From: a virus
Strand: one strand, 5' to 3'
Virus record (IMG/VR): IMGVR_UViG_3300017950_000047
Coordinates: 1 to 27,860 of that record
Length of the DNA: 27,860 bases
Positions 8,928 to 17,005 of this stretch are shown here, one piece after another. The notes under the pieces were generated by a model. It did no database searches. It was not told where the DNA came from and saw nothing but the letters and a program-made list of their open reading frames with translations. Every line of letters begins with the position of its first letter. The first letter of the stretch is position 1. A program made the position numbers and the translations under genes.

Positions 8928-8954
8928 GGAGGGGCTTCGGTCCCTCCTTTTTTT
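8928..8954 (+). terminator. Strong terminator after gene 23 with UUCG tetraloop
   Basis: Stem GGAGGG / CCCTCC plus a G-T pair closes on a C(TTCG)G loop, the very stable UUCG tetraloop, and is followed by seven T residues (8948-8954). A second small hairpin, CCGA...TCGG (8908-8920), precedes it. Together these end the abundant capsid message. Confidence 0.92.
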
Positions 8955-9002
8955 ATTTGTTGTCCTTAGATATCATTATAACAACAAGAGAAAAAATGTC
9001 AA

Positions 9003-9010
9003 TATAAATA
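9003..9010 (+). promoter_or_regulatory. Late promoter box TATAAATA
   Basis: This is an exact match to the T4 late box, standing free in the intergenic gap after the gene 23 terminator and 22 bases before the next ATG, with AATGGAG as ribosome site. It gives the following tail gene its own late transcript. Confidence 0.8.
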
Positions 9011-9031
9011 GTAAGGTAATGGAGACAAATA

Positions 9032-9553
9032 ATGAGTGCAGTAACCAACACACCTGAAAATAAGAATTTTCTTTCACCAATTAATTTTAGGTTTCAAATA
9101 AAAAGATCACCTCATCTGAATTTCTTTATTCAGAGAGTAAATCTTCCTGCAATTCGTTTACCTGATGTTACATATCCAAATCCAGTACAAAATATTCCAT
9201 ACTTTGGTGAACACATGGAATATGCTGACTTAGTTATAGAATTCAAAGTAGATGAAGATCTACAAAATTATTTAGAACTACATAACTGGCTTATTCAACT
9301 TGGAACACCTGAAAGATTAGATCAATATAGAGAAATTTCACAAAAAGAAACATATACAGGTGAAGGTATTTTTTCAGATATAACTCTTATTGTATTATCA
9401 AGTGCAATGAATGCTAATTATGAAATTGTGTTTAGAGATTGTTATCCAATGGCATTATCAGAACTTGAATTTGATACTTCATCAGAAGATGTAAATTATC
9501 TAACATGTATGGCTACATTTAAATACACTTTATACAATATAAATCAACTTTAA
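9032..9553 (+). CDS. gp19-like tail protein (tube paralogue; possibly tail-completion type)
   Basis: This 173-residue protein shares layout with the tail tube protein of the same genome: a short N-terminus, FIQRVNLPA (32-40), NIPYFGE (54-60), a DED followed by a helix with NWLIQLG, and a closing section with CYPMALSELEFD and CMATFKYTLY. Gene 19 has LPA, VPYFG, NDED, a helix with W and FSVTFAYDYW in the same order. I infer a tube-fold protein that caps or initiates the tube. In related phages this position, between 23 and uvsY, holds a gene often labelled gp3 (tail completion and sheath stabiliser). The late promoter supports a virion role. The exact role is unresolved. Confidence 0.6.
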   Translation: MSAVTNTPENKNFLSPINFRFQIKRSPHLNFFIQRVNLPAIRLPDVTYPNPVQNIPYFGEHMEYADLVIEFKVDEDLQNYLELHNWLIQLGTPERLDQYREISQKETYTGEGIFSDITLIVLSSAMNANYEIVFRDCYPMALSELEFDTSSEDVNYLTCMATFKYTLYNINQL

Positions 9554-9556
9554 TCG

Positions 9557-9585
9557 TTTACAAATTCAATAAATTATGGTATTAT
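9557..9585 (+). promoter_or_regulatory. Sigma70-type (early) promoter before uvsY
   Basis: TTTACA (9557-9562) and TATTAT (9580-9585) are separated by exactly 17 bases, each with one mismatch to the bacterial consensus. The pair lies in the gap before uvsY and marks the change from late structural genes to replication and recombination genes. The start of transcription would fall near 9592, giving a short leader with a GTAAGGA ribosome site. Confidence 0.72.
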
Positions 9586-9610
9586 ATAACTTTGATGTAA
9601 GGAATTTGTA

Positions 9611-10048
9611 ATGACTCTTGAAGAAATATTAGAATCTTGGGAACAAGATTGTATAGTTGATAAAACTGAACTAGCTGAAGAAGCTTTAAAAATTCCAAAT
9701 TTACATAGTAAATATCTTAGAATTTTAAGCACTGAAAAGCTTAAGTTAAAGAAACTCGAATCTGAATATAAAATTCTTAAACTTGAAAAATATGAATTTT
9801 ATACTCAAGGACACACTGAAGATACAATGAAAAAAGGCTGGCAACTCCCAGCAAAAGGAATGATTCTTAAAGCAGATATTCCAATGTATATGGAAGCTGA
9901 TGAAGATATAATTAATTCAACTCTTAAAATTTCATATCAAAACGAAAAAATAGAAGCATTAGATACTATAATTAGATCAGTAATGAATCGTGGTTATCAT
10001 ATTAAATCTGCAATAGATTGGAATAAATTTATTATGGGAGCAAACTAA
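9611..10048 (+). CDS. uvsY: Recombination mediator UvsY
   Basis: UvsY helps load the UvsX recombinase onto single-stranded DNA coated by gp32. It has 145 residues (T4: 137). It is all-helical with the expected order: an acidic start, a Lys/Leu-rich helix LSTEKLKLKKLESEYKILK (39-57), a YEFYTQGHTED turn, and a C-terminal helix with SVMNRGYHIKSAIDW. Position next to uvsW supports the call. Its stop codon is followed directly, in the same reading frame, by the TTG start of uvsW, so a read-through product would be a UvsY-UvsW fusion. Confidence 0.9.
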   Translation: MTLEEILESWEQDCIVDKTELAEEALKIPNLHSKYLRILSTEKLKLKKLESEYKILKLEKYEFYTQGHTEDTMKKGWQLPAKGMILKADIPMYMEADEDIINSTLKISYQNEKIEALDTIIRSVMNRGYHIKSAIDWNKFIMGAN

Positions 10049-11491
10049 TTGGAAACAGTTTACGTCTCAAAATTTGATGAAACTTATAATAAAATATCTT
10101 GTGAGGTTAGTACTGCCCATGAGTTATCCGAGTACTTTACTTTTTTTGTACCTGGATATAAGTTTATGCCAGCATATAGAAACAAATTTTGGGATGGTAA
10201 AATACGTTTATTTAATAAAATGAATGGATTATTATATGCTGGTTTAAATGAATATGTTGAAAAATTTTGTAAAGAAAGAGGATATCTATTAGATTATTCT
10301 GATGAATTTACAGCAATAGAATTTTCTTTAAAAGAAGCAAAAGAATTTTTAGATAAATTAAACCTTAAGATATATCCAAGAGATTATCAAATTGAAGCAT
10401 TTACTCATGCTGTTAGAAATAGAAGAGCTCTTTTATTATCACCAACAGCTTCTGGTAAATCATTAATTATTTACATATTAAATCGTTTATATAATGCTAA
10501 AACATTAATAGTAGTTCCAGTAACATCTCTTGTACATCAGTTATCTTCTGACTTTGAAGATTATGGATATGATTCTAAAAGACATGTACATAAAATATTT
10601 TCTGGGCAAGAAAAAAATACAGATAAACTAGTAACAATATCTACATGGCAAAGTATATATAAAATGCCAAAAGATTGGTTTTCTCAATTTGATGTAGTTA
10701 TTGGTGATGAAGCTCATTTATTTAAAGCCAAATCACTTACATCAATTCTTGAAAAAATGAATCAATGCAAATATAGATTTGGGTTTACAGGAACATTGGA
10801 TGGAACTAACACTCATAAATTAGTACTAGAAGGATTATTTGGACCTATTAAAAAGGTTATAACTACAGCTGAATTAATTGAACAAAAACATTTATCAGAT
10901 TTTAAAATTAAAGCGCTAATTTTATCATATCCTGATGAAATTAAACAAATGATGAAAAACTATTCATATCAGGATGAAATTGATTATATAGTATCTTGTT
11001 CCAATAGGAATAATTTTATTAAAAATTTAGTTTTATCACTTGAAGGTAATTCTCTTTTACTATTTCAATTTGTTGAAAAACATGGTAGAATTCTAAATGA
11101 TCTTTTAAAGAATAATGGTAAAGAAACATATTTTGTACATGGAGGCGTTGATGCAGAAGAAAGAGAAAATATTAGAAAGCTTGTTGAGCAAAATTCAAAT
11201 ACAATTATCATCGCTTCATATGGAACTTTTAGTACAGGTATTAATATCAGGAATTTGCATAATGTTATATTTGCATCGCCTAGCAAATCAAGGATAAGAA
11301 ACTTACAATCAATTGGTAGAGGACTTAGAAGATCCGAAACAAAAACTGAAAGTACATTATATGATATAGCAGATGATATATCATGGAAATCTAGAAAAAA
11401 TCATACGCTTCTTCATTTTATTGAAAGAATGAAAATATACAATGAAGAAAAGTTTGATTATAAAATTTATAAGATTGGATTAAATATATGA
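10049..11491 (+). CDS. uvsW: DNA helicase UvsW
   Basis: This superfamily 2 helicase unwinds recombination intermediates and R-loops and helps switch origin-type to recombination-type replication. It has 480 residues (T4 UvsW is slightly larger). The N-terminal DNA-binding part has NKFWDGKIRLFNK (45-57). Helicase motifs: Walker A SPTASGKS (131-138), DEAH (220-223), TGT (247-249) and SIGRGLRR (421-428). I chose the TTG start at 10049 because the peptide it begins aligns with the T4 N-terminus and GGGAG lies 9 bases upstream; the next Met is residue 40, inside the conserved part. The end overlaps the next gene by ATGA. Confidence 0.95.
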   Translation: METVYVSKFDETYNKISCEVSTAHELSEYFTFFVPGYKFMPAYRNKFWDGKIRLFNKMNGLLYAGLNEYVEKFCKERGYLLDYSDEFTAIEFSLKEAKEFLDKLNLKIYPRDYQIEAFTHAVRNRRALLLSPTASGKSLIIYILNRLYNAKTLIVVPVTSLVHQLSSDFEDYGYDSKRHVHKIFSGQEKNTDKLVTISTWQSIYKMPKDWFSQFDVVIGDEAHLFKAKSLTSILEKMNQCKYRFGFTGTLDGTNTHKLVLEGLFGPIKKVITTAELIEQKHLSDFKIKALILSYPDEIKQMMKNYSYQDEIDYIVSCSNRNNFIKNLVLSLEGNSLLLFQFVEKHGRILNDLLKNNGKETYFVHGGVDAEERENIRKLVEQNSNTIIIASYGTFSTGINIRNLHNVIFASPSKSRIRNLQSIGRGLRRSETKTESTLYDIADDISWKSRKNHTLLHFIERMKIYNEEKFDYKIYKIGLNI

Positions 11492-11913
11492 GTGATCTAC
11501 ATGAAATCAATGAGTTTGTACAAATAAAACTTTCTAATAATGAAGATATAATTACATATATGCTATTTGAAAATGAATTTTTCTTATGTGTTAGTGATCC
11601 TCTTCTAGTAGAAGAACATTATATGAATGGTGCAATTTCTTTAAATTTTTCAAGATATGATGTATATTCTTTAAGTCATGAGAACATTTATATTGACAAA
11701 AGACAAGTTGTGTTTTATAATTATGCATCAATGAATATTGTAAATTATTATTTAAAATTTAAAGAATACCTTGAAAAAATAGGTGATATTAAATTTAATC
11801 TATCATTGGATAATTCAACTGAATCTTTAGACTCTTATATAAATCAACAATTTGATAAAAGTAAAAAGAAAAAAGTTAATATTTTAACACCAGTTAGTAA
11901 CACGGCACATTAA
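11488..11913 (+). CDS. Sm-like (LSm/Hfq-fold) candidate protein
   Basis: This 141-residue protein is coupled to uvsW by an ATGA overlap and lies 2 bases before gene 55. The first 75 residues have the alternation expected of an Sm-like barrel: FVQIKLSNNEDIITYMLFE (10-28), a hydrophobic strand FFLCVSDP, a longer insertion, and a final strand IYIDKRQVVFYN. After this come helix NIVNYYLKFKEYLEKI and a basic KKKK tail. Similar small proteins occur next to late-transcription genes in other T4-like phages. An RNA-binding role is inferred from fold only; I see no firm catalytic or Hfq signature. Confidence 0.45.
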   Translation: MSDLHEINEFVQIKLSNNEDIITYMLFENEFFLCVSDPLLVEEHYMNGAISLNFSRYDVYSLSHENIYIDKRQVVFYNYASMNIVNYYLKFKEYLEKIGDIKFNLSLDNSTESLDSYINQQFDKSKKKKVNILTPVSNTAH

Positions 11914-11914
11914 A

Positions 11915-12433
11915 ATGAGAAAAACAACACATTATGTAAATAACAAAACTTTATTTGAAACAATGAAAACATATAAAGAAAGTTATGATAAATCCAAAGA
12001 AAATAATGAAGAACTCCCACGTATTCCGGAATATGTTGGTGAAAGCATTATGCTTATATGCAATAGATTGTCATATAAGCATAATTTTATTAATTACACA
12101 TATAAAGAAGAAATGATATGTGATGGTATAGAAAATTGTTTGGCAGCAGTTAATAACTTTAAACCAGATAGATCTAATAATCCATTTGCATATTTTACAC
12201 AAATTGCTTTTAATGCCTTTATTAGAAGAATTTCGAAAGAAAAAAAACAAACATATATAAAGCATAAAAATATGGAAAACATGTTTGTATTTGATGATTT
12301 ATTACATGAATTTGGGCATGATGAAAATAACAATCTTTATGTTAGTAATAATAAGAATAATCATGTTGTTGAAGATTTTGAAAAAAAGTTGACAAAATCA
12401 AAGAAAAAGAATACTATTATTAGTGAGGCATAA
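11915..12433 (+). CDS. 55: Late transcription sigma factor gp55
   Basis: gp55 is the small sigma-family subunit that directs host RNA polymerase to TATAAATA late promoters, which occur in this window. It has 172 residues (T4: 185). A sigma region 2-like block runs from about 63 to 115, with YKEEMICDGIENCLAAVNNF, then FKPDRSNNPFAYFTQIAFNA and RRISKEKK. In T4 the extreme C-terminus carries a hydrophobic sliding-clamp-binding motif; here the protein ends in KKKNTIISEA with no obvious equivalent. The end overlaps the start region of the next small gene. Identity is firm from the region 2 block and synteny. Confidence 0.93.
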   Translation: MRKTTHYVNNKTLFETMKTYKESYDKSKENNEELPRIPEYVGESIMLICNRLSYKHNFINYTYKEEMICDGIENCLAAVNNFKPDRSNNPFAYFTQIAFNAFIRRISKEKKQTYIKHKNMENMFVFDDLLHEFGHDENNNLYVSNNKNNHVVEDFEKKLTKSKKKNTIISEA

Positions 12434-12434
12434 A

Positions 12435-12635
12435 ATGAATTCTAATAGATTGCATTTAATACCAATCAATGTAGTTGATTTGGTAACAAAACTTACCGAT
12501 TTAAATATTGGCGAAAATGAAAAATTTAACTATATTATGAGGATTGAAGCTATTAAAGAATATTGTGATTATGCACTTAATAATCACAATACAGTCAAGA
12601 ATCTCAATCTTAAAAAGAAAAAGATTATTAGATGA
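12435..12635 (+). CDS. Small unknown protein between 55 and 47
   Basis: This is a 66-residue, probably helical protein. The frame also opens with GTG at 12423, but I prefer ATG at 12435: it directly follows the gene 55 stop and has GTGAGG as ribosome site. The sequence shows two helices (VVDLVTKLTDLNIG and FNYIMRIEAIKEYCDYALNN) and a Lys-rich end. The stop overlaps the gene 47 ATG (ATGA), so it is translated in series with 55 and 47. No family is recognised. Confidence 0.6.
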   Translation: MNSNRLHLIPINVVDLVTKLTDLNIGENEKFNYIMRIEAIKEYCDYALNNHNTVKNLNLKKKKIIR

Positions 12636-13702
12636 AAATTGCTCTGATAACAGATACCCATTGGGGTGTTCGCAATGACAATGCTGCATTTCTTAATAAT
12701 TCTAAGATTTTTCTTGATGATATATTTTTTCCTTATCTTGATAAAAACGGAATTGATACTGTCATACATCTTGGTGATATTGTTGATCGTCGTAAATACA
12801 TTAATATAAACACAGCAAAAAGATTAAGAGAAGATTTTCTATTACCTTTAGTTAATAGAAATATTAAAGTTTATATTATTGCTGGTAATCATGATACTTA
12901 CTATAAAAATACAAATGAAGTCAATGCTTTAAAAGAGTTAATTGATGATAATTATGCTGGTTTCACGATATATGAAACTGGTCCTAAAGAAGTATTTTTT
13001 GATGGACTTCCAATACTTTTAATTCCATGGATATGCGATCAGAATAGAAAAGAAACATTAGAGATTATTAATGAAACAAAATGTCAGATTGCAATGGGGC
13101 ATCTTGAAATTCAAGGGTTTGAAATGTATCGAGGGTCTCCTGTTTCACATGGTGATGATTCCAGTTTATTTGATCGTTTTGATATGGTTATGTCTGGTCA
13201 TTTTCATCACCGTTCCAGTAATGGCCATATCTTTTATCTGGGTTCTCATGCTGAATTTACTTGGTCTGATTACGATGACCCGAGAGGATTCCACATCTTT
13301 GATACGGAAACAAGAGAATTAACCTTTATACAAAATCCATATAAAATGTTTAAAAAGATTTGGTATGATGATTCATCTAAAAATTTAAATGAAATATTAG
13401 AAAAAGTTACGGATAATCTTAATAATTCAATAATAAAAATTATTGTAAAAACAAAAAACAATCCATACTGGTTTGATTTATTTGTTGATCGTATTGAAAA
13501 ATTAAATCCAATTGATTTACAAGTTGTAGAAGATCATTTAAATTTGAATTTAGAAGAAGATACAGATATCATTAATGAAGCAGAAGATACAATAACCATT
13601 TTTAGAAATTATATAGATCAACTAAATTCTGAATCTTTTAATAAAAAGAGATTACAAAACACAATGTTAAATTTATATAATGAAGCAATGAGTCTAGGAT
13701 GA
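12632..13702 (+). CDS. 47: Recombination nuclease subunit gp47 (Mre11/SbcD-like)
   Basis: This is the nuclease half of the gp46/gp47 complex that resects double-strand ends, degrades host DNA and starts recombination-dependent replication. It has 356 residues (T4: 339). All metallophosphoesterase motifs are visible: DTHWG (8-12), GDIVD (48-52), GNHD (85-88), GHLE (155-158) and GHFHH (188-192), supplying the two-metal site. The C-terminal third is the partner-binding region. It overlaps both neighbours by ATGA, giving a tightly coupled 47-46 pair in T4 order. Confidence 0.96.
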   Translation: MKIALITDTHWGVRNDNAAFLNNSKIFLDDIFFPYLDKNGIDTVIHLGDIVDRRKYININTAKRLREDFLLPLVNRNIKVYIIAGNHDTYYKNTNEVNALKELIDDNYAGFTIYETGPKEVFFDGLPILLIPWICDQNRKETLEIINETKCQIAMGHLEIQGFEMYRGSPVSHGDDSSLFDRFDMVMSGHFHHRSSNGHIFYLGSHAEFTWSDYDDPRGFHIFDTETRELTFIQNPYKMFKKIWYDDSSKNLNEILEKVTDNLNNSIIKIIVKTKNNPYWFDLFVDRIEKLNPIDLQVVEDHLNLNLEEDTDIINEAEDTITIFRNYIDQLNSESFNKKRLQNTMLNLYNEAMSLG

Positions 13703-15408
13703 TATTATTTAAAAAATTGAGATGGAAAAACTTTTTATCAACTGGTAATGTTTTTACTGAAATTGATCTTAATAAAAGCAACGCAACCTTAATTGTTGGC
13801 GAAAATGGTGCTGGAAAATCTACTATACTAGATGCTTTAACTTTTGCGCTTTTTAATAAACCATTTAGAAAAATTAATAAACCACAACTTATGAATTCTA
13901 TAACAGAAAAAAATCTTGTTGTAGAAATTGAATTTTCTATTTCTAATAATGAATATAAAATTATTAGAGGAATTAAGCCTGGTATTTTTGAAGTCCATAA
14001 AAATGGATCTTTGTTAAATCAAAGTGCTGATAGTAAAGATTATCAAGAAATTTTAGAAAAGCAAATTCTAAAGATTAATTATAAATCATTTTGTCAAGTT
14101 GTTGTTCTTGGATCAGCATCATTTGTTCCATTTATGCAACTTCCTACTGGACAAAGAAGAGAAATAATCGAAGATTTATTAGATCTTCAAATTTTTACTA
14201 CAATGAATTCTCTTTTAAAAGAAAAAGTTTCTACAAATAATAAATCTTTGCTTGTATGTGAAAATGATATAGAACTAATCAAAGAAAAAATTAATCTAGT
14301 TAAAGAACATATAATTGAGAAAAAACAAAATAACGAAAAGATTATTGATGAGAAAAAAAGTATACTTTTAGATACTTTAAAACAAACAGAAGATTATATG
14401 AATAAGATTTATGATATAAAGAAAAATATAGAATCTTTAAAAGAAAAGACAACTGATCTAGATAATTTTAATAAGAAGTTAAAAAAATTAACTTCTCTAA
14501 AACATCAAATTGAAGCAAAACTTGATATACTTAATGGTGAAATTAAATTTTTTAATGAGCATGATAATTGTCCAACTTGTAAACAAGAAATTGATAACAT
14601 ATTTAAATGTGAAACTGTAGAAAATAAAAATATTGAGGTTAATGAAGTTGAATCTGGTTTAAGTCTTCTTATTGAACAATATAATGAAATTGAATCTAAA
14701 GTAAAAGAAATAATGAAATTAAATGAACAATTGAGTGAGTTGAATATGCAATCGCATATTTTAAATACAAAGATTGATTCATTAAATTCTTATCGTGAGC
14801 AATTAGAAAAAGAAATAAAGAATATTAAAAATACAAATAAAGAAGATGAAACTGATAAACTCAAACAACTCAATTCTAATCTTGAAGACTTTTCTTTACT
14901 TTTTAATGAATTGCAAGAAGAAAGAAAGACATATGGATATGCATCAGCAATTTTAAAAGATGGCGGTATTAAATCTAAAATAGTAAAACAATATATTCCA
15001 GTAATTAATAAACTTATTAATAAGTATCTTTCTTCAATGGAATTTATGTGTCATTTTGAATTAAATGAACAATTTGAAGAAACTATTAAGTCTAGATTTA
15101 GAGATAAATTTAGTTACTCATCTTTTTCTGAAGGCGAAAAGATGAGAATTAATCTTGCAATTCTTTTTACTTGGAGAGCAGTATCAAAGCTAAGAAATTC
15201 AATTAATACAAATCTTTTAATAATGGATGAGGTATTTGATTCTTCATTAGATTCAAATGGTACAGAAGAATTTATGAAAATACTAAATCAATTGACAAAG
15301 GATACAAATACATTTATTATTAGTCATAAGACTGATCAACTATTTGAAAAATTTGAAAGTGTTTTAAAATTTGAAAAGATAAAAAACTTTAGTAGAATTG
15401 CAGCTTGA
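13699..15408 (+). CDS. 46: Recombination ATPase subunit gp46 (Rad50/SbcC-like)
   Basis: This is the ATPase partner of gp47. It has 569 residues (T4: 560). The Walker A motif GENGAGKST lies at 34-42. Two long coiled-coil arms (about 175-280 and 310-410) flank a zinc hook with CPTC at 291-294, where two molecules would join. The ABC signature FSEGEKMR is at 476-483 and Walker B LLIMDE at 506-511. Everything needed for activity is present. This is the last core gene before the accessory island; peptide deformylase begins 7 bases after its stop. Confidence 0.96.
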   Translation: MILFKKLRWKNFLSTGNVFTEIDLNKSNATLIVGENGAGKSTILDALTFALFNKPFRKINKPQLMNSITEKNLVVEIEFSISNNEYKIIRGIKPGIFEVHKNGSLLNQSADSKDYQEILEKQILKINYKSFCQVVVLGSASFVPFMQLPTGQRREIIEDLLDLQIFTTMNSLLKEKVSTNNKSLLVCENDIELIKEKINLVKEHIIEKKQNNEKIIDEKKSILLDTLKQTEDYMNKIYDIKKNIESLKEKTTDLDNFNKKLKKLTSLKHQIEAKLDILNGEIKFFNEHDNCPTCKQEIDNIFKCETVENKNIEVNEVESGLSLLIEQYNEIESKVKEIMKLNEQLSELNMQSHILNTKIDSLNSYREQLEKEIKNIKNTNKEDETDKLKQLNSNLEDFSLLFNELQEERKTYGYASAILKDGGIKSKIVKQYIPVINKLINKYLSSMEFMCHFELNEQFEETIKSRFRDKFSYSSFSEGEKMRINLAILFTWRAVSKLRNSINTNLLIMDEVFDSSLDSNGTEEFMKILNQLTKDTNTFIISHKTDQLFEKFESVLKFEKIKNFSRIAA

Positions 15409-15415
15409 GGTAAAG

Positions 15416-15892
15416 ATGTTTAATTTGATTGATAAGAATAGCCCTACATTAAGACAAAAGGCTGAGCAATTTGATTTTAATGATCCACCATTTGATCCAA
15501 TTGAATTTGCTCATAATATTGTAAAGTTTATGTATGATAATAATGCATTAGGAATTGCTGGTCCTCAAATAGGATTGTCTCAAAGAGTATTTGCTATGAG
15601 AGGACATCCTGAAAATTTTGTTTGCTTTAATCCAAGAATAATAGATTATGGAGAAAAACAAATATATCTAGAAGAAGGATGTTTAACTTTTCCAAATTTA
15701 GTTCTAAAAGTAAAAAGACCACAGAATATAAAAGTTAGATTTCAAATGCCAAATAGTGAAGTTGTAACTCATAAATTTTCTGGAATTACTGCTAGAATAT
15801 TTCAGCATGAGTATGATCATCTTGAAGGAATTCTATTCACTTCGAGAGCAAATAGATACCATTTGGAAAAAGGCTTAAAGAAAGCCAGTTGA
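15416..15892 (+). CDS. def: Peptide deformylase
   Basis: This enzyme removes the formyl group from the N-terminal Met of new proteins; phage versions are thought to sustain protein maturation during infection and are common in marine phages. It has 158 residues. The three metal- and substrate-binding motifs are GIAGPQIG (46-53), EEGCLTFP (86-93; Cys89 as metal ligand) and HEYDH (131-135). The frame extends back to a TTG at 15398 inside gene 46, but ATG 15416 has TTGAGG just upstream and gives the normal N-terminus. The protein lacks the long C-terminal helix of bacterial enzymes, as usual for phage forms. Confidence 0.93.
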   Translation: MFNLIDKNSPTLRQKAEQFDFNDPPFDPIEFAHNIVKFMYDNNALGIAGPQIGLSQRVFAMRGHPENFVCFNPRIIDYGEKQIYLEEGCLTFPNLVLKVKRPQNIKVRFQMPNSEVVTHKFSGITARIFQHEYDHLEGILFTSRANRYHLEKGLKKAS

Positions 15893-15893
15893 C

Positions 15894-16070
15894 ATGTTTG
15901 ATTATTTGAGATATAGTAATATTCAAATAGCGTTGAATCTAAATCCGTTTCAATGGGGATTTATGATTGATTATAATGGACCTACACAAATGGATCCTGG
16001 TATGTACTTTTTACATATAAAATGTATAATGGTACGTATATCTTTTATCATTGATAATGGAAGTTGGTAA
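15894..16070 (+). CDS. Short conserved-looking unknown protein
   Basis: This 58-residue ORF fills the otherwise empty gap between deformylase and the next gene. It begins 1 base after the deformylase stop and its TAA overlaps the following ATG (TAATG), so spacing strongly argues for a real gene. The peptide has ALNLNPFQWGF, YNGPTQMDPGMYFLH and a C-terminal VRISFIIDNGSW; the hydrophobic strands and conserved-looking Trp, Pro and Gly suggest a small beta protein. I recall similar short proteins in other phages without a known function. Confidence 0.6.
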   Translation: MFDYLRYSNIQIALNLNPFQWGFMIDYNGPTQMDPGMYFLHIKCIMVRISFIIDNGSW

Positions 16071-16603
16071 TGAATATATTCTACATTGATGAAGATCCAA
16101 TCCAAGCAGCGCAATGGATGGTTGACAAACATGTTGTGAAAATGATTCTAGAATCAGCACAACTATTATCAACTGCACATAGAATTTTAGATGGCCGAGA
16201 AGTTGAAGGTAAATCAAAGACTGGGCGTAAAGTTCGGCGATGGATTCTTGATGATTCTAGAGATGAAGTTATATATACAGCAACTCATATAAATCATCCA
16301 TCGGCTGTTTGGTGTAGAGAATCAGTTGAAAACTATAACTGGCTTGTTGATCATTTCTTTGCTCTTATGCAAGAATATACACATAGGTATGAAAAAACTC
16401 ATAAGTGTTTTGGCGATCTTAGTTATATGCTTCAATCACCACCAAATAATTTAAAAGAATGGGACTGGACTCCTATGCCATCAGCTATGGCAGATGAATA
16501 CAAAATATCAGATGATCCATTGACAAATTATAGAAACTATTATAAGATAGGTAAATCTAATATGCATAAGTGGACTAATCGAGAAAAACCGGAGTGGATA
16601 TAA
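16070..16603 (+). CDS. Conserved phage protein with DKHVVKM motif, function unknown
   Basis: This 177-residue protein is widespread in phages in my memory but has no known activity. Visible conserved pieces: NIFYIDEDP (2-10), DKHVVKMILESAQLLSTAHR (19-38), THINHPSAVWCRESVENYNW (72-91), then YEKTHK and a C-terminal YRNYYKIGKSNMHKWTNR. Many invariant-looking His, Lys, Asp and Arg residues suggest an enzyme. ATG 16070 is chosen over an in-frame TTG at 16064 because it overlaps the upstream stop like other junctions here. Next to MazG-like and other nucleotide genes, a nucleotide or base-related role is plausible but unproven. Confidence 0.65.
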   Translation: MNIFYIDEDPIQAAQWMVDKHVVKMILESAQLLSTAHRILDGREVEGKSKTGRKVRRWILDDSRDEVIYTATHINHPSAVWCRESVENYNWLVDHFFALMQEYTHRYEKTHKCFGDLSYMLQSPPNNLKEWDWTPMPSAMADEYKISDDPLTNYRNYYKIGKSNMHKWTNREKPEWI

Positions 16604-16604
16604 A

Positions 16605-17003
16605 ATGGGATATAATTGGGTAAATGATATTGCAATAATGCATGAACATTATAATGTTCATCCTGTTATGGAAAAAATGGATAAAGAAAAGCTTAAAACT
16701 TTTCTTCAATTTAGGATTAATTTTCTCCAAGAAGAACTTGATGAGATGAAAACAGCAAAATCTGCTGAAGATGTTGTAGATGCTCTTATTGATTTATGTG
16801 TTGTAGCAATTGGAACACTTGATTGTTTTAAAGTAGATTCATATAAAGCATGGGATGAAGTTCTTAAGGCAAATATGAATAAAGAAGTTGGTGTTAAGCC
16901 AGAACGTCCTAATCCTCTTGGTTTACCTGATCTTATTAAGCCACTGGGATGGGTAGCGCCTTCACATGAAAATAATCATGGAATTTTGACTAAGGTATTT
17001 TAA
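16605..17003 (+). CDS. MazG-like nucleotide pyrophosphohydrolase
   Basis: This 132-residue all-alpha NTP pyrophosphatase family protein would split (d)NTPs to monophosphate and pyrophosphate. The metal-binding acidic residues appear in QEELDEMK (42-49) and EDVVDALIDL (55-64), the EExxE and ExxD pattern of the family. T4 gp56, which destroys dCTP and dUTP, belongs to the same broad superfamily, so this enzyme could serve a similar role beside the dCMP-type hydroxymethylase and dCMP deaminase downstream. The last 35 residues (KPERPNPLGLPDLIKP onward) are an added tail. Substrate is not determinable from sequence. Confidence 0.75.
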   Translation: MGYNWVNDIAIMHEHYNVHPVMEKMDKEKLKTFLQFRINFLQEELDEMKTAKSAEDVVDALIDLCVVAIGTLDCFKVDSYKAWDEVLKANMNKEVGVKPERPNPLGLPDLIKPLGWVAPSHENNHGILTKVF

Positions 17004-17005
17004 TA

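Noticed and set aside
16010-16030. TTTACA and TATAAT before the DKHVVKM gene
   Set aside because: The spacing is only 9 bases, and the sequence lies inside the 58-residue gene; not a workable sigma70 promoter.
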